The notes below the pieces were generated by a model. That model searched no databases. It was not told the origin of the DNA and saw only the letters and a program-made list of their open reading frames with translations. Shown here piece by piece: positions 8,201-15,924 of a stretch of 15,924 nt of DNA (its first letter is position 1; every line of letters starts with the position of its first letter). This DNA is from Chlamydomonas sphaeroides (taxonomy: Eukaryota > Chlorophyta > Chlorophyceae > Chlamydomonadales > Chlamydomonadaceae), in assembly GCA_001662425.1 (NCBI GenBank), contig BDDC01000019.1, positions 173,107-189,030 on the forward strand, read 5' to 3'. Position numbers and translations under genes: made by a program.

Positions 8201-10201
8201 GCCTCACGCCATGCCCAGTTCGCAAGCCAGCCACAGACCGCACGTACTGCACGCTGCACGCACAGCGCGCGGGCGCCGCTAGCCAGCCCTCGCCCTGCCA
8301 GGCCCGCACCTGCAGCGCCTCCGCGGACGACCCCAGCAAGGGCACGCCCCAGCCCGGCGGCGCCATGGGCTGCGGCTCCAGCGGCTTGTCGGACAGGAAG
8401 CAGTGCGGAAAGTCAAACACCTGCGGACCATGAGCGCGGTAGAGGTTGAGGCCAACGCAGGGAATGCGAGCCAAGGACACCGCAGCCTGGTCTTGCCCCG
8501 CCTGCACGCAGGAGGCCGAGGGCCGGCCTCCCAGGCCTAAAGGCGCACGCCTTCGTCCCGCTCGCACCAGAGTCGAGCCAAGGTCGCAGCGCCTTCCGCG
8601 CGAACGAGCAGCCGCCCTGCCTTTGACCCTCAATCCTCCGCCCTCCGCTCCGACCCACATGTGCGGCCCCGCTGCCGCCGCACCTTGTTGAACCACTTCT
8701 GCCCCACCGCCACCTTGAGCAGCAGCACCACTTCGATCACGCGGCCCGACTTGTACTCGTTGACGGCGCGATCCAGGAACAGGCCCTAGGGTTGGAGCGG
8801 TAGCGGCCAGCGTAGGAGTGAGGTCGCGCGGGCAGGCGCGAGCGATGCGGCGGCAAGGCAGCAAGCAAAGCGGCATGCAGGGCCCCACGGCCTCGGCAAT
8901 CACCACATTCTGTAGCCAAGTGGATGCCCAGGCGCATGCAATACTCCATTCCCTCTCGCCCCACCTGCAGCATGTTGTTGCCGTGCATGCCCACGGGCGG
9001 GAACACAAACACGCGGCCGTGCCATGGGTTGCCCGGCTGCAGGCCGTCGTCCTCGGCCGAGTAGAAGCGGGAGGCGCCCACGCCCACCTGATGGGACGGG
9101 GGAGGGGCGACGGGACAAGGGCGCAGGTGAGGTCTAGCGGGCCATGGAGAAAGAGAGGATGTCGGGTCGTCGAAGCGTTGGAGGCCACGGGGCGGCGGAT
9201 TGAGGGGCCCACCTGCGCTAGCTCGTCGCTGCAGGGGTCCAGGTCAATGGCGCCGCCAAACAGGTTTTTGACGGCTGCGATGATGTGGAAGGGGCTGCGG
9301 TAGTACTCGGAGGCGGGGTTGACGTAGTCGCGCCAGTCGGCACACGCGCTCCGGTAGGAGTCGGGGATGTCCTTTGACAGCACCGACTCCACCAGGCGGT
9401 GCGTGAGCGGCACGCCGGTCTCCTGCGAGATGAGGTTGGCCTTGACCCAAGTCTTGATGGCTTTGCGCGGCTCGAGCCCGACCAGCGCGCGGACCTGAGA
9501 GGGCGGAGGTCGCGGGTTGGCGGGCACGCGTGAACCGTGGGCTGCGGCGTGACCAAATGCGGGCCTGTCTGCTGAGTCGCGTTAATGTACTGACACAGAC
9601 ATCAGATATCATGCACCCCGGAGTCGTGCAACGGCAGGTGCCGCTGCGCTGCAAATGCGACGGTTGCGCAGCTGAACGCGGTAGCAGGCACAGCAGGCAC
9701 CGGTAACGGCATTGCCATGACCTATACCATACGCTAGATTTAACGGGCAGGTCCTGGCCTGTCCGGGAGCGCTTGCGGCCGGTGTCGCCCACGGGACATG
9801 CGCTCCTTGCAAGTGCTCGCCTGCACCCCGTGCCGCCCGTCTGCCGGGCCCCTTAGGACCGGAACGCAATCTCCACGCACCTGGCGCTCGCTTGTTGGCA
9901 GAGCTATCGTAGGCGGAAAGATCTTCGCCAGTTTGGTCGCAGCGAGCAGACGTAGGGCCTGCCGTGGCCCAAACCCGAAGTCGGCCTTGGTAGAGATGTA
10001 GTTGGAGAACGAGTCCGCTCCCGACTTCTTATAGAGCTGCGTGTCGTGAATGACCAGCAACGCAGCGCCGACCTTGAGCCAGTTGTTGCGCTGATAGTTG
10101 GCAACAATAAGCGTCTCACATCCCTCCAGGTCCTCGGGGTCCCGGCGGACCACATCGACGGCACTGAGCAGGACGTCAAGCCCCGCCAATGCGACTGCCA
10201 T
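5236..10201 (-). CDS. Phage Dam-like DNA methyltransferase homologue with a large low-complexity insert
   Basis: Six exons, all joined in phase 0: 10201-9881, 9494-9213, 9087-8965, 8785-8684, 8420-8310 and 8148-5236 (TAA stop), about 1283 aa. Residues about 25-120 resemble the N-terminal region of phage/plasmid proteins (KVGAALLVIHDTQLYKK, FGFGPRQALRLL, SERQVRALVGLEP); SERQ|VR is formed by splicing. Residues about 165-290 match the Phage_Dam order: SEYYRSPFHIIAAVK, IDLDPCSDELAQ (SAM-binding type, 190-201), ASRFYSAEDDGL, WHGRVFVFPPVG (224-234), YKSGRVIEVVLLL, WFNK, FDFPHCFL. The catalytic NPPY is FPPV, so activity is doubtful. Residues about 330-1245 are low complexity: an acidic tract 346-358, many Ala runs, Q8, and a GRGGRGRGG box near 1205-1217. 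The last 31 residues (MLLVYIGKNTRQFCELF...) resemble the end of the same domain. Basic/acidic tracts suggest a nuclear role. Exons 1-5 and exon 6 could instead be separate genes. Confidence 0.72.
5300..8110 (-). repeat. Low-complexity coding region (poly-Ala, poly-Gln, poly-Asp, RGG)
   Basis: Almost the whole last exon is built from simple-sequence codons. There is a GAC/GAT tract (8011-8056; D5-E-D7), GCC/GCG Ala runs of up to about a dozen residues (7350-7400 and 7700-7740), a CAG tract encoding Q8 (6456-6477), repeated Gly/Met/Pro/His segments, a short duplicated LQLQQPEQ, and an Arg-Gly box near 5450-5480. The frame stays open for more than 2.9 kb, which in sequence this GC-rich is only moderate proof of coding. 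Confidence 0.85.
6456..6477 (-). repeat. CAG trinucleotide (poly-Gln) tract
   Basis: Seven uninterrupted CTG units on the plus strand, CAG in the transcript, sit within a His/Gln-rich segment and encode Q8 with the neighbouring codon. The tract is likely length-polymorphic. Confidence 0.85.
9213..9881 (-). other. Junction of the phage/plasmid-type N-terminal region with the methyltransferase part
   Basis: Exon 1 ends CGCCAG|GTGCGTGG at 9881 and exon 2 begins CTCTCAG|GTCCGC at 9494; the intron is 9880-9495. Joined, they read SERQVRALVGLEPRKAIKTW, the continuous motif of prokaryotic relatives ('SERQ-(A/V)R-L..LEP'). Exon 2 ends at 9213 after DELAQ with donor GTGGGC. The homology running across the splice junction is the strongest support for this intron. 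Confidence 0.8.
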
Positions 10202-10613
10202 GTCCGCTGCCGAGGCCCAAGATACCGCCCCGTGGAGCGATACTCAAGCCCTGGGGGTCCCGGGCAGCGCGAGGGGGCGGCACCCCTCCGCGGACGCGTA
10301 AGACCGAGTTTAGGTATGTTCCGCCGCGGGTCCGCGGTTCCGCCGCTGCTCGGGCGCACCGCTAGGCGCACCAGCTCGCCTGCTTTGCGTCTATGGTCAT
10401 GGTGTAACGAAAGAGAAGCGCGGTTGAGGGTTGAGAACGACAGTCTTTGCTCAAGAAGACCGCCCTTGTTGTTGAAGCTCTAGTGGCGACCTGAGATTCT
10501 GTGTGACATGATAGGGTCCATCGCTACCGTTTGCAGTTGTCTGCACGCTGCAGCAAGGCTGTTCAGAGCAATAGTCGCGCCAATCGCGTAACTCCCGCTG
10601 CAGACACGGTAAA

Positions 10614-10618
10614 TTACA
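10614..10618 (-). terminator. Candidate distal TGTAA poly(A) signal of the kinase gene
   Basis: The minus strand reads TGTAA about 266 bases past the kinase stop, in a locally AT-richer segment. This suits an algal 3' UTR. Confidence 0.35.
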
Positions 10619-10767
10619 CACATGGTTTGAACACAGGCTACAGCATGTAGCTATCGAAATAAGAAGGGTGTCCGAAGGGTGGCTGACCCAAGGACCGGCG
10701 CCCTGGCCGTCGTTACTTGCACCTCGTATCACACCACCAGCGGCACCTCGTGCACGTTGCACTTTCC

Positions 10768-10772
10768 TTACA
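10768..10772 (-). terminator. Candidate proximal TGTAA poly(A) signal of the kinase gene
   Basis: The minus strand reads TGTAA about 112 bases past the kinase stop. Either this or the copy at 10614 could be used. Confidence 0.35.
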
Positions 10773-10883
10773 TCACATCGCTTGCTTTTGGCAGCTGTGC
10801 GTCGCTTGCCGCTACCCCGCGGTGCGCCATCCACAGCACCTCGCTGTGTGAGCACCTCGCTGCTTGGCGACGCACCACATGGG

Positions 10884-13800
10884 TCACCCGGAGGGCTCCA
10901 GCAGCCCCTGAGACTGCAGCCCCGCCACAAGCCGCGCCAACTCCGCGTGCACCGCCGCCACGGACGGCCGTTGGCGCGCGTCGTGCATGCAGCACCACAG
11001 CCCCAGCTTCAGCACGCGCTCCGCAACCTTGACGTCCCAAGGGCCCGCTGACGTGTCCACCACCTGCAGCGGCGGCACAGAAGCAACGCAACGGCAGCAG
11101 CAGCATGATGGACGACGGCAGCGACAACAGCAGGGTGGGCGGTAGCATATGCAGGGGCATGGGCGCCGCGGCAGCATAGCAAGAACGAGGGGCATGACGC
11201 GAGAATGGGCGACCGCTGCCCCGTCTGCTGCCTGCCATGATCCACCGCATCTTCCCCAGCGGCTCGCCCAGCCCTCATGGCCCTCCTGGATCCCTCGCGT
11301 CTCCAGCCGCACCGCCGCACAGCCGACGCCCCGCGCCGGCCGCAGTGCCCCCGCAACACCTCTCCTGCAACCCCGGCCTTCCGCCCCATCCCGCCCCATC
11401 CCGCCCCATCCCTCCAAGCCGAGCCCACACACCCCTTCCCGGTTCCCGCCCGCTCCTCCCCCCGCCCCAGCACCCCTCGGCCCCCCCCTGCTCCCCCCAC
11501 CTGCGGCAGCCTGCACTCCTCCAGCGCAACCTGCACCGCGCGGATGATGTCCTTGGGGTCGGCCCCCAGCACCAGCTGCAGCAGGCACAGCCCCAGCGCC
11601 CAGGCGTCGGTGGCGGGGCTGCTGCGGCCCTCGGTCTTGTACTCGGGCGCCAGGTAGGCCCAGGTGCCCACCGCGTTGGCGTCCGAGGAGCGGGAGGCGC
11701 CTGGCGGGGCGCGGCAGGCGGGCAGAGGACAGGGGTTGTGCGAGGGGGCGCGGAGAGGGGCCGCGGGGGACGAGCAGGGGACAGGGGGTGCGAGAGGGGG
11801 CGGAGAGGGGGCGCGGCAGTAGGCTTGAGCGGGCTGCGCCAGCGGGCGAGGGTTGGGGTGAGGGCGCGTTTGGCGGGGTGGCGCCGGTATGTGTTGAGTG
11901 CGCTCTTGTGGCGGCGGTGCGCTCACCCGCCCGCCAGCCGTCCAGGCTTGCCAGGCCGATGTCGCCCAGCTTGGCGTCCATGTTGCAGTCCAGGAACATG
12001 TTGGCGGGCTGCGGCAGGGAGGGGGACGAGACGGGAGGGAGGAGAGGGGAAGGCTGCGGTGCGTTCACGTGCGCGGAGGCTCGGGAGTGCACGGGCCCCG
12101 GACCGCAGAGCCATTGCAGAGGGGTGCAGGCCCGGGTGCTGCGCGGGCTGCGGCTCGCCTTGATGTCCCTGTGTATGATGCCCAGGCTGTGCAGGTACTG
12201 CAGCGCGTCGGCGATCTGCGGCGGTGTCGGTTGGGCCGAGCGGGGTCAGGGCGCTGGCGGGCGGGCGGGTGGTAGAGCAAGGGGCGCAGAGAGAGGCTAT
12301 GGCGGGGCTGCAGAGGAGGGCTGCCGCAGGCACCAGCAGCCGACCGGTGGCAGTAGGGGCTCGGCCTTGCGGGGCGGCGCACTACGCGCACCGCCAGGGC
12401 AGCCATCCCTTCAGTGACTTCCACGCTGGTCCTCAAGTAAGAGCCATCCCTACCTGTGCGGCCACCTTGACGCGGACCGGCCACGTGAGCGGCGGCGTTG
12501 AGGAGCTCTGCGGCGGGGGCGGCCACGGCGGGCAGCCGGTTGGGCGAGCCAGCGCAGGAGCAGCTCAGGGGAGCTCTGCGGCCCGGGTGCGACGGAGCAC
12601 ATGGCGCTCGGGGCCCGGTCGCCGCTCCTTGCAGCCAGGTAGTGATCGCGGGCCTTGGCACGGGCCTCGGCACGGGCCTTGGCACGGGCCTTGGCACGGG
12701 CCTTGGCACGGGCCTTGGCACGGGCCTGGGTCGCCCCGGCTGCCCAGCTCGATTCAACCGCGACGCACGCGTGCTGGTCGAGGGCCCTTCAACCCAGCTC
12801 CCGCCTGACCCTCCCCACTGGCGCATCCCCCAGGGGTTGCCATGGGCCCAGCCCCACGACTCTTTGCGCCCGCGCGCCCGCGAGAGCGCTGCAACGCCGC
12901 GGACTGCCCCTGGGCCCCTGGGCCCGTTGCCGCCGCCCTCACCCTTCGCAGCAGCCTGTCCTCCAGGTTGCCGTTGGTCAGCAGCTCATACACCAGGCAC
13001 TGGGTGCCGCCGCTGCCGCCACCGCCACCGGCGTTGCCGCCGCCTACGGCGCCCGCGCCACCGCCGCTGCCGCCCGCCGCCGCGTCCCCCGTGAAGCCCA
13101 GCAGCTTGACCACGTGGGGGTGCTGGGGTGGGGGCGGGTAAAGGGCCAGTCTGCGCATGGCACGTGCGATGCGTGTGGATCGCCGGCCCCGCCCCGTGCT
13201 GACGTGTGTGTGTGTGTGTGTGGGGGGGGGGGTAAGTGACGTAGGGGAGGGAAAAGGATCGGGGCGGGAAGGCCCGGGTTGTGCGGAGGCAGGGGTTGCC
13301 TGCGTGATCGTGTCCGTCGGGCTCCGCGTCCACCTCCACTGGCCTCTAACCACCCAACCCACCCACCGCCAGTCCCCGGCAGGGACGGGCGAGGACCATC
13401 GTGCCCTACATCCGCCAGGCTATCCCGTGCCCGGCCGACGCCACCGAACCCACCCACTCCAGGCCCGCTGACCTGTATGGACCGCGCCAGGCGGACCTCG
13501 TTCAGGAACTCCGCCATGCCCTGCAGCCCCTGCCGGTCCAGCACCTGGGGAGGGCCGGCCCCCGGGGTGCCGTGGCGGGCGCGGGCATTGTTCGGGCGCG
13601 AGTGCAGCACGCCAGGGCTCGGGCGCTGGGGCCCCGGGTACCACGGCCCCAGCCGCATGGTCCTCGGCGGCATTGCGCGCCCCGGGGCCGTGGGCCCTGT
13701 GCAGAGGCGTGCAGCGCATCGGGCCCTGGATCATGGGTGCGAGTGCCCCTAGGGACGCCACGCCCACAGGGGAGGTGGACGGCCGTGATAAGGGCCCCGC

Positions 13801-14208
13801 TTGCCTTGATGGCCACGGGGGTGTAGTTGATCATGGCCCGGTACACCTTGCCAAAGCCTGCGGGTGTGGGAGCGAGGAGAGCGGCAGGGTGGGGCCAGCC
13901 CTGTACAACGGCGTGGAGCGGCTTGCAACGGCCTTTGAATGCCACATGACTCAGACCGCTGTGGTGTTTGGCAATCCGCCTGACCAGGCCTGGGCTGGTG
14001 GGAGAGCCGGTGGTCGTTGTAGTGTGGGCGGCGCGCTATGCCATCCAGGGGCTGCCCCCCCGGCCGTGCCTGGCAGCGCCAGCCCACGCCCCTTCCCCTG
14101 GGGCTGCCCACCTCCCTCGCCGATGAGGCATAGTTTGTGGAAGCCCCCGGTGGCAGCATACAGCTCAGCCACAGAGTACTCGTACTGGAAGTCCGCCATG
14201 CGCGCCAT
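10884..14208 (-). CDS. Plant-type (RLK/Pelle, U-box-kinase-like) protein kinase
   Basis: Nine exons: 14208-14112, 13857-13805, 13544-13473, 13122-12943, 12507-12454, 12215-12159, 12008-11927, 11700-11501 and 11063-10884, 324 aa, every junction in phase. Motifs in order: Gly loop GEGGFGKVY (30-38), catalytic Lys in VAIK (K50), EFLNEV for helix C, a Gly/Ala-rich insert (about 87-114), LVYELLTNGNLEDRL, PPLTWPVRVKVAAQIADALQYLH, HRDIKPAN (D169, N174), GDIG in place of DFG (D187 kept), YLAPEY (216-218), TDAWALGL, and RQRPS near the end. The C-terminal VVDTSAGPWDVKVAERV and LGLWCCM resemble plant U-box (PUB) and receptor-like cytoplasmic kinases. All catalytic residues are present, so it is probably active. 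There is no signal peptide, transmembrane segment or U-box, so it is probably cytoplasmic. An in-frame TAG lies just upstream of the start at 14208, although an upstream exon cannot be excluded. Introns 2 and 6 start with GC. Confidence 0.9.
11381..11410. repeat. Short 10-bp tandem repeat in kinase intron 8
   Basis: Three copies of CCGCCCCATC lie in a C-rich intron. Confidence 0.85.
12009..12158 (-). other. GC-AG intron 6 of the kinase gene
   Basis: The donor reads AAG|GCGAGC and the acceptor CCGCAG|CCCGCC. Splicing joins HRDIK to PANMFLD, completing the invariant catalytic loop HRDIKPAN. No GT lies close to the exon end, so a GC donor is required. Confidence 0.8.
12651..12728 (-). repeat. 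12-bp minisatellite in kinase intron 4
   Basis: Six consecutive units of GGCCTTGGCACG (plus-strand reading, one with C for T) are followed by a diverged seventh. It lies wholly in intron 4 (12942-12508). Confidence 0.9.
13204..13232. repeat. (TG)n microsatellite followed by a G run in kinase intron 3
   Basis: About nine TG dinucleotides run directly into about eleven G bases. It lies in intron 3 (13472-13123). It is prone to slippage, so its length here may be imprecise. Confidence 0.9.
13545..13804 (-). other. GC-AG intron 2 of the kinase gene
   Basis: The donor reads AAG|GCAAGC and the acceptor CAG|GTGCTGG. Splicing gives VAIK-VLDRQG, the expected kinase sequence. No GT donor nearby gives an equally good join. 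Confidence 0.75.
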
Positions 14209-14640
14209 GCCACCGGCAGGGAAGTTGCGAGCGGAAGGCCAGCAGCGGCCCTGCTAGTGGGGCCGAAGCCCACCGCCGCAGGTCCTCAGCGACGCATCCA
14301 CGGCTGACTTGATTGCTCGGGCTCGGGCAAACCGACTGTTCGCTTCCGACCTCCAGCACCTGTCGCGCCCGGGACCTGCTTTGTGTAGAAGTCCTGCTGG
14401 ATGGCTTGAATATTGTGTTCGGGTGGCAACGAGCAGCGGGCGTATCGCTAGGCGAAGCGAAGGGACGGTGGTTGCACTCGGCGTCCTGGCTGCAGGGGGT
14501 TATACATGTGAAGTGTGTGCGTGCATAAGGATGAGCGACCATACTGTGTGGAGCATGCAACCAAGCAGCTGTCCGTTCATCGGGTGCAACCCGTATAGCC
14601 TTGCTGTGCGCCCAGTATGCACACATCATACCGCGACACT
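14209..14640. promoter_or_regulatory. Divergent intergenic region between kinase and MnmM-like gene
   Basis: About 430 bp separates the start codons of two divergently transcribed genes, so it must hold both promoters and 5' UTRs. The middle part (about 14480-14640) is less GC-rich. No convincing TATA box was seen. Confidence 0.5.
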
Positions 14641-15924
14641 ATGACTACTCACACCTACCTACCGCGTCGCATCCCATCTAGTTTGGCGGACGTCGCGGCA
14701 TGCCCACTTCGGCATGCGCGCCGCTCGCGCCCATTCGCCGCCCCATCGCCCACACGCATTGTCGGGGAGAGCAGCATCTCAAGAAGAAGGCCACGCAGCG
14801 GGTGCACGGCGCGCGAAAGCGGCGGCGGCGTGGAGGCCGCTGTGCCGCTCGAGGCCCCGTCTGCTCCGCCGCCTGCCGGCGGGCCCGGCCTGCGTGAGCT
14901 GCTGTCCACGGGGGCCCGCCTCACGAGCGCAGCACAAGCCGCGTGGGCGCAGGTGGGCCCCCGTCAGGCCCCGCTCCAGTGGCATCCCTGCGACCCAGGG
15001 CCGCCGCCTGCTGCCCCTCTCTACCCAGCGGCCCGCTGCTGTCGGCGCGGCGCCGGCCAGCACACAACCTAAGCCCGCACTCCAACACCGGCCCCTGCTG
15101 CAACTCACCGCCACGAACCCTGCGCAAACCGCTCGGACCCTCTCCCCAACCGCCCCTGGTAGGTCCTGCGGCCCGGCGACATTGCGGTGGACGCCACGTG
15201 CGGCAACGGCCACGACACGCTGGCGCTGGCGCAGGCGGTGGGGCCGTCGGGCACCGTGCACGGTTTCGATGTGCAGGTGGGTGCGTCACTCGGGGGACGG
15301 CCTGTGGGGCTGGGGGCTGGGGGGCTGGCAAGTGGTCAGCCAGGGCTGTGCACTGCCAGCGGAGCGCGTGCAGGAGCCAAGGACGGGCAGGGCAGGGGCC
15401 GAGCAGGCCGGGAGCCCCTTGTTGTGGGTCGTCGGGTGGCTTATGGCTTGGGGCGGCGCGGCTCGGGGGCACCGACCCAGGAGGTACCCAACAACCCAGG
15501 CCCAAGGAGGCAGGGAGGTGCCCAGGCTGAGGCGAGCAGCGCGGACCCGTGCAGGGGAAGGCGGGCGTGCACGGTGCTCACATCCTCTCCATCCGCTGCA
15601 TCGCCCTTCCACTGCGGAGGCGGGCCCGACGGTGGGCCCGACCCCACCACCTCGCCGGCATGTGGCGGCGCCCCTTGTGCGTGTGCCGCGTCCTTGCCCC
15701 CCCTCCGCCTCCAGCCTCCCGCCACCCTTGCCTGCCTGCCGCAGGAGGCCGCCATCGCCTCCACGCAGGAGCGCCTGAGCTCGGAGCTGGCGGCGGGCTG
15801 CCGGCCGCACCTGGCGCTGCACCACTGCTGCCACTCGCGCATGCAGGTGGGGGGGAGGGAGGGGTCGGGGAGGGGCGGGGGAGGGAGGGAGGGGTTGGGG
15901 AGGGGCGGGGGAGGGGCGGGGGAG
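14641..15924 (+). CDS. YtqB/MnmM-like RNA methyltransferase, 5' part, probably organelle-targeted
   Basis: Exons: 14641-14952, 15163-15276 and 15745-15846, continuing beyond the window; both junctions are in phase 0 (176 codons seen). The domain begins at about residue 100: VLRPGDIAVDATCGNGHDT holds SAM motif I (VDATCGNGHDT, 113-123), then LALAQAVGPSGTVHGFDVQ and EAAIASTQERL across the next splice, and CCHSRM where homologues have a His-Ser/Glu motif. This order is that of the YtqB family (Pfam 'putative rRNA methylase'). Bacterial members, now called MnmM, methylate the wobble uridine side chain of tRNA, and plants have homologues. The first 60 or so residues are Arg/Ser/Ala/Pro-rich with few acids, like a chloroplast or mitochondrial transit peptide. 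The start could also be 14617, eight codons earlier in the same frame. Confidence 0.82.
15847..15924 (+). repeat. G-rich intronic minisatellite, G-quadruplex-prone
   Basis: Immediately after the exon 3 donor, the intron is a run of GGGAGGGG / GGGGAGGGGCGGGGG units up to the window edge, with dozens of G-tracts of three or more on the coding strand. The true array length is unknown because the window ends inside it. Confidence 0.85.

Larger units (their letters stand above)
10202..10883. other. Spacer between kinase 3' end and methyltransferase-like gene 5' end
   Basis: No gene is recognised. Both neighbours are on the minus strand, so this holds the kinase 3' UTR (towards 10600-10883) and the promoter/5' UTR of the methyltransferase-like gene (towards 10202-10500). 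About 10380-10680 is less GC-rich than the flanks. No clear TATA box was placed. Confidence 0.5.

Noticed and set aside
8421..8500. Alternative acceptor after GCCTCCTGCGTGCAG adding AGQDQAAVSLARI before VFDFPHC
   Set aside because: In phase, but the direct join WFNK-VFDFPHCFL matches the spacing of Phage_Dam relatives better. It remains possible as alternative splicing.
8187..9527. One continuous 446-codon minus-strand gene
   Set aside because: Most of it is intron read-through. Conserved motifs occur in different frames and only join up when introns 9212-9088, 8964-8786, 8683-8421 and 8309-8149 are removed.
1..15924. Transposon with terminal inverted repeats or integrase, given the phage-like gene
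   Set aside because: I found no transposase, integrase, reverse transcriptase, long terminal repeats or target-site duplications; the phage-like gene has spliceosomal introns.

Overview
The window looks like nuclear DNA of a volvocine green alga, Chlamydomonas or a close relative. It is very GC-rich and its genes are broken into many short exons. Introns use GTGAGT/GTGCGT-like donors and CAG acceptors, proteins carry long Ala/Gly/Gln/Pro tracts, and TGTAA (the usual chlorophycean polyadenylation signal) lies downstream of some genes. No bacterial operon, tRNA, rRNA, CRISPR array or intact transposon was recognised. All gene models were spliced by eye from reading frames and splice sites.

Layout: (1) 1-618, + strand: 3' part of a gene with 24-residue tandem repeats and a CX2CX18CX2C cysteine module, with a frame break in the third repeat. 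(2) About 626-2858, - strand: a leucine-rich-repeat protein gene converging on gene 1. (3) 2859-5235: mostly non-coding, with a weak LRR-like remnant near 4041-4400. (4) 5236-10201, - strand: the main find, a six-exon gene of about 1283 codons. It joins a phage/plasmid-type N-terminal region, a domain resembling phage DNA N6-adenine methyltransferases (Phage_Dam type), about 900 residues of low-complexity sequence, and a C-terminal piece that looks like the end of the same methyltransferase domain. The catalytic (N/D)PPY motif reads FPPV. (5) 10884-14208, - strand: a nine-exon protein kinase of 324 aa, close to plant receptor-like/U-box kinases, with two apparent GC-AG introns. (6) 14641 to the window end, + strand: the 5' part of a YtqB/MnmM-like tRNA/rRNA methyltransferase with an organelle-targeting-like N terminus. 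It is divergent from the kinase across about 430 bp.

The genes do not form an obvious pathway. Gene 4 is the best candidate for something undescribed: a prokaryote/phage-derived DNA methyltransferase homologue, domesticated with introns, apparently without its catalytic motif and carrying a large disordered insert.
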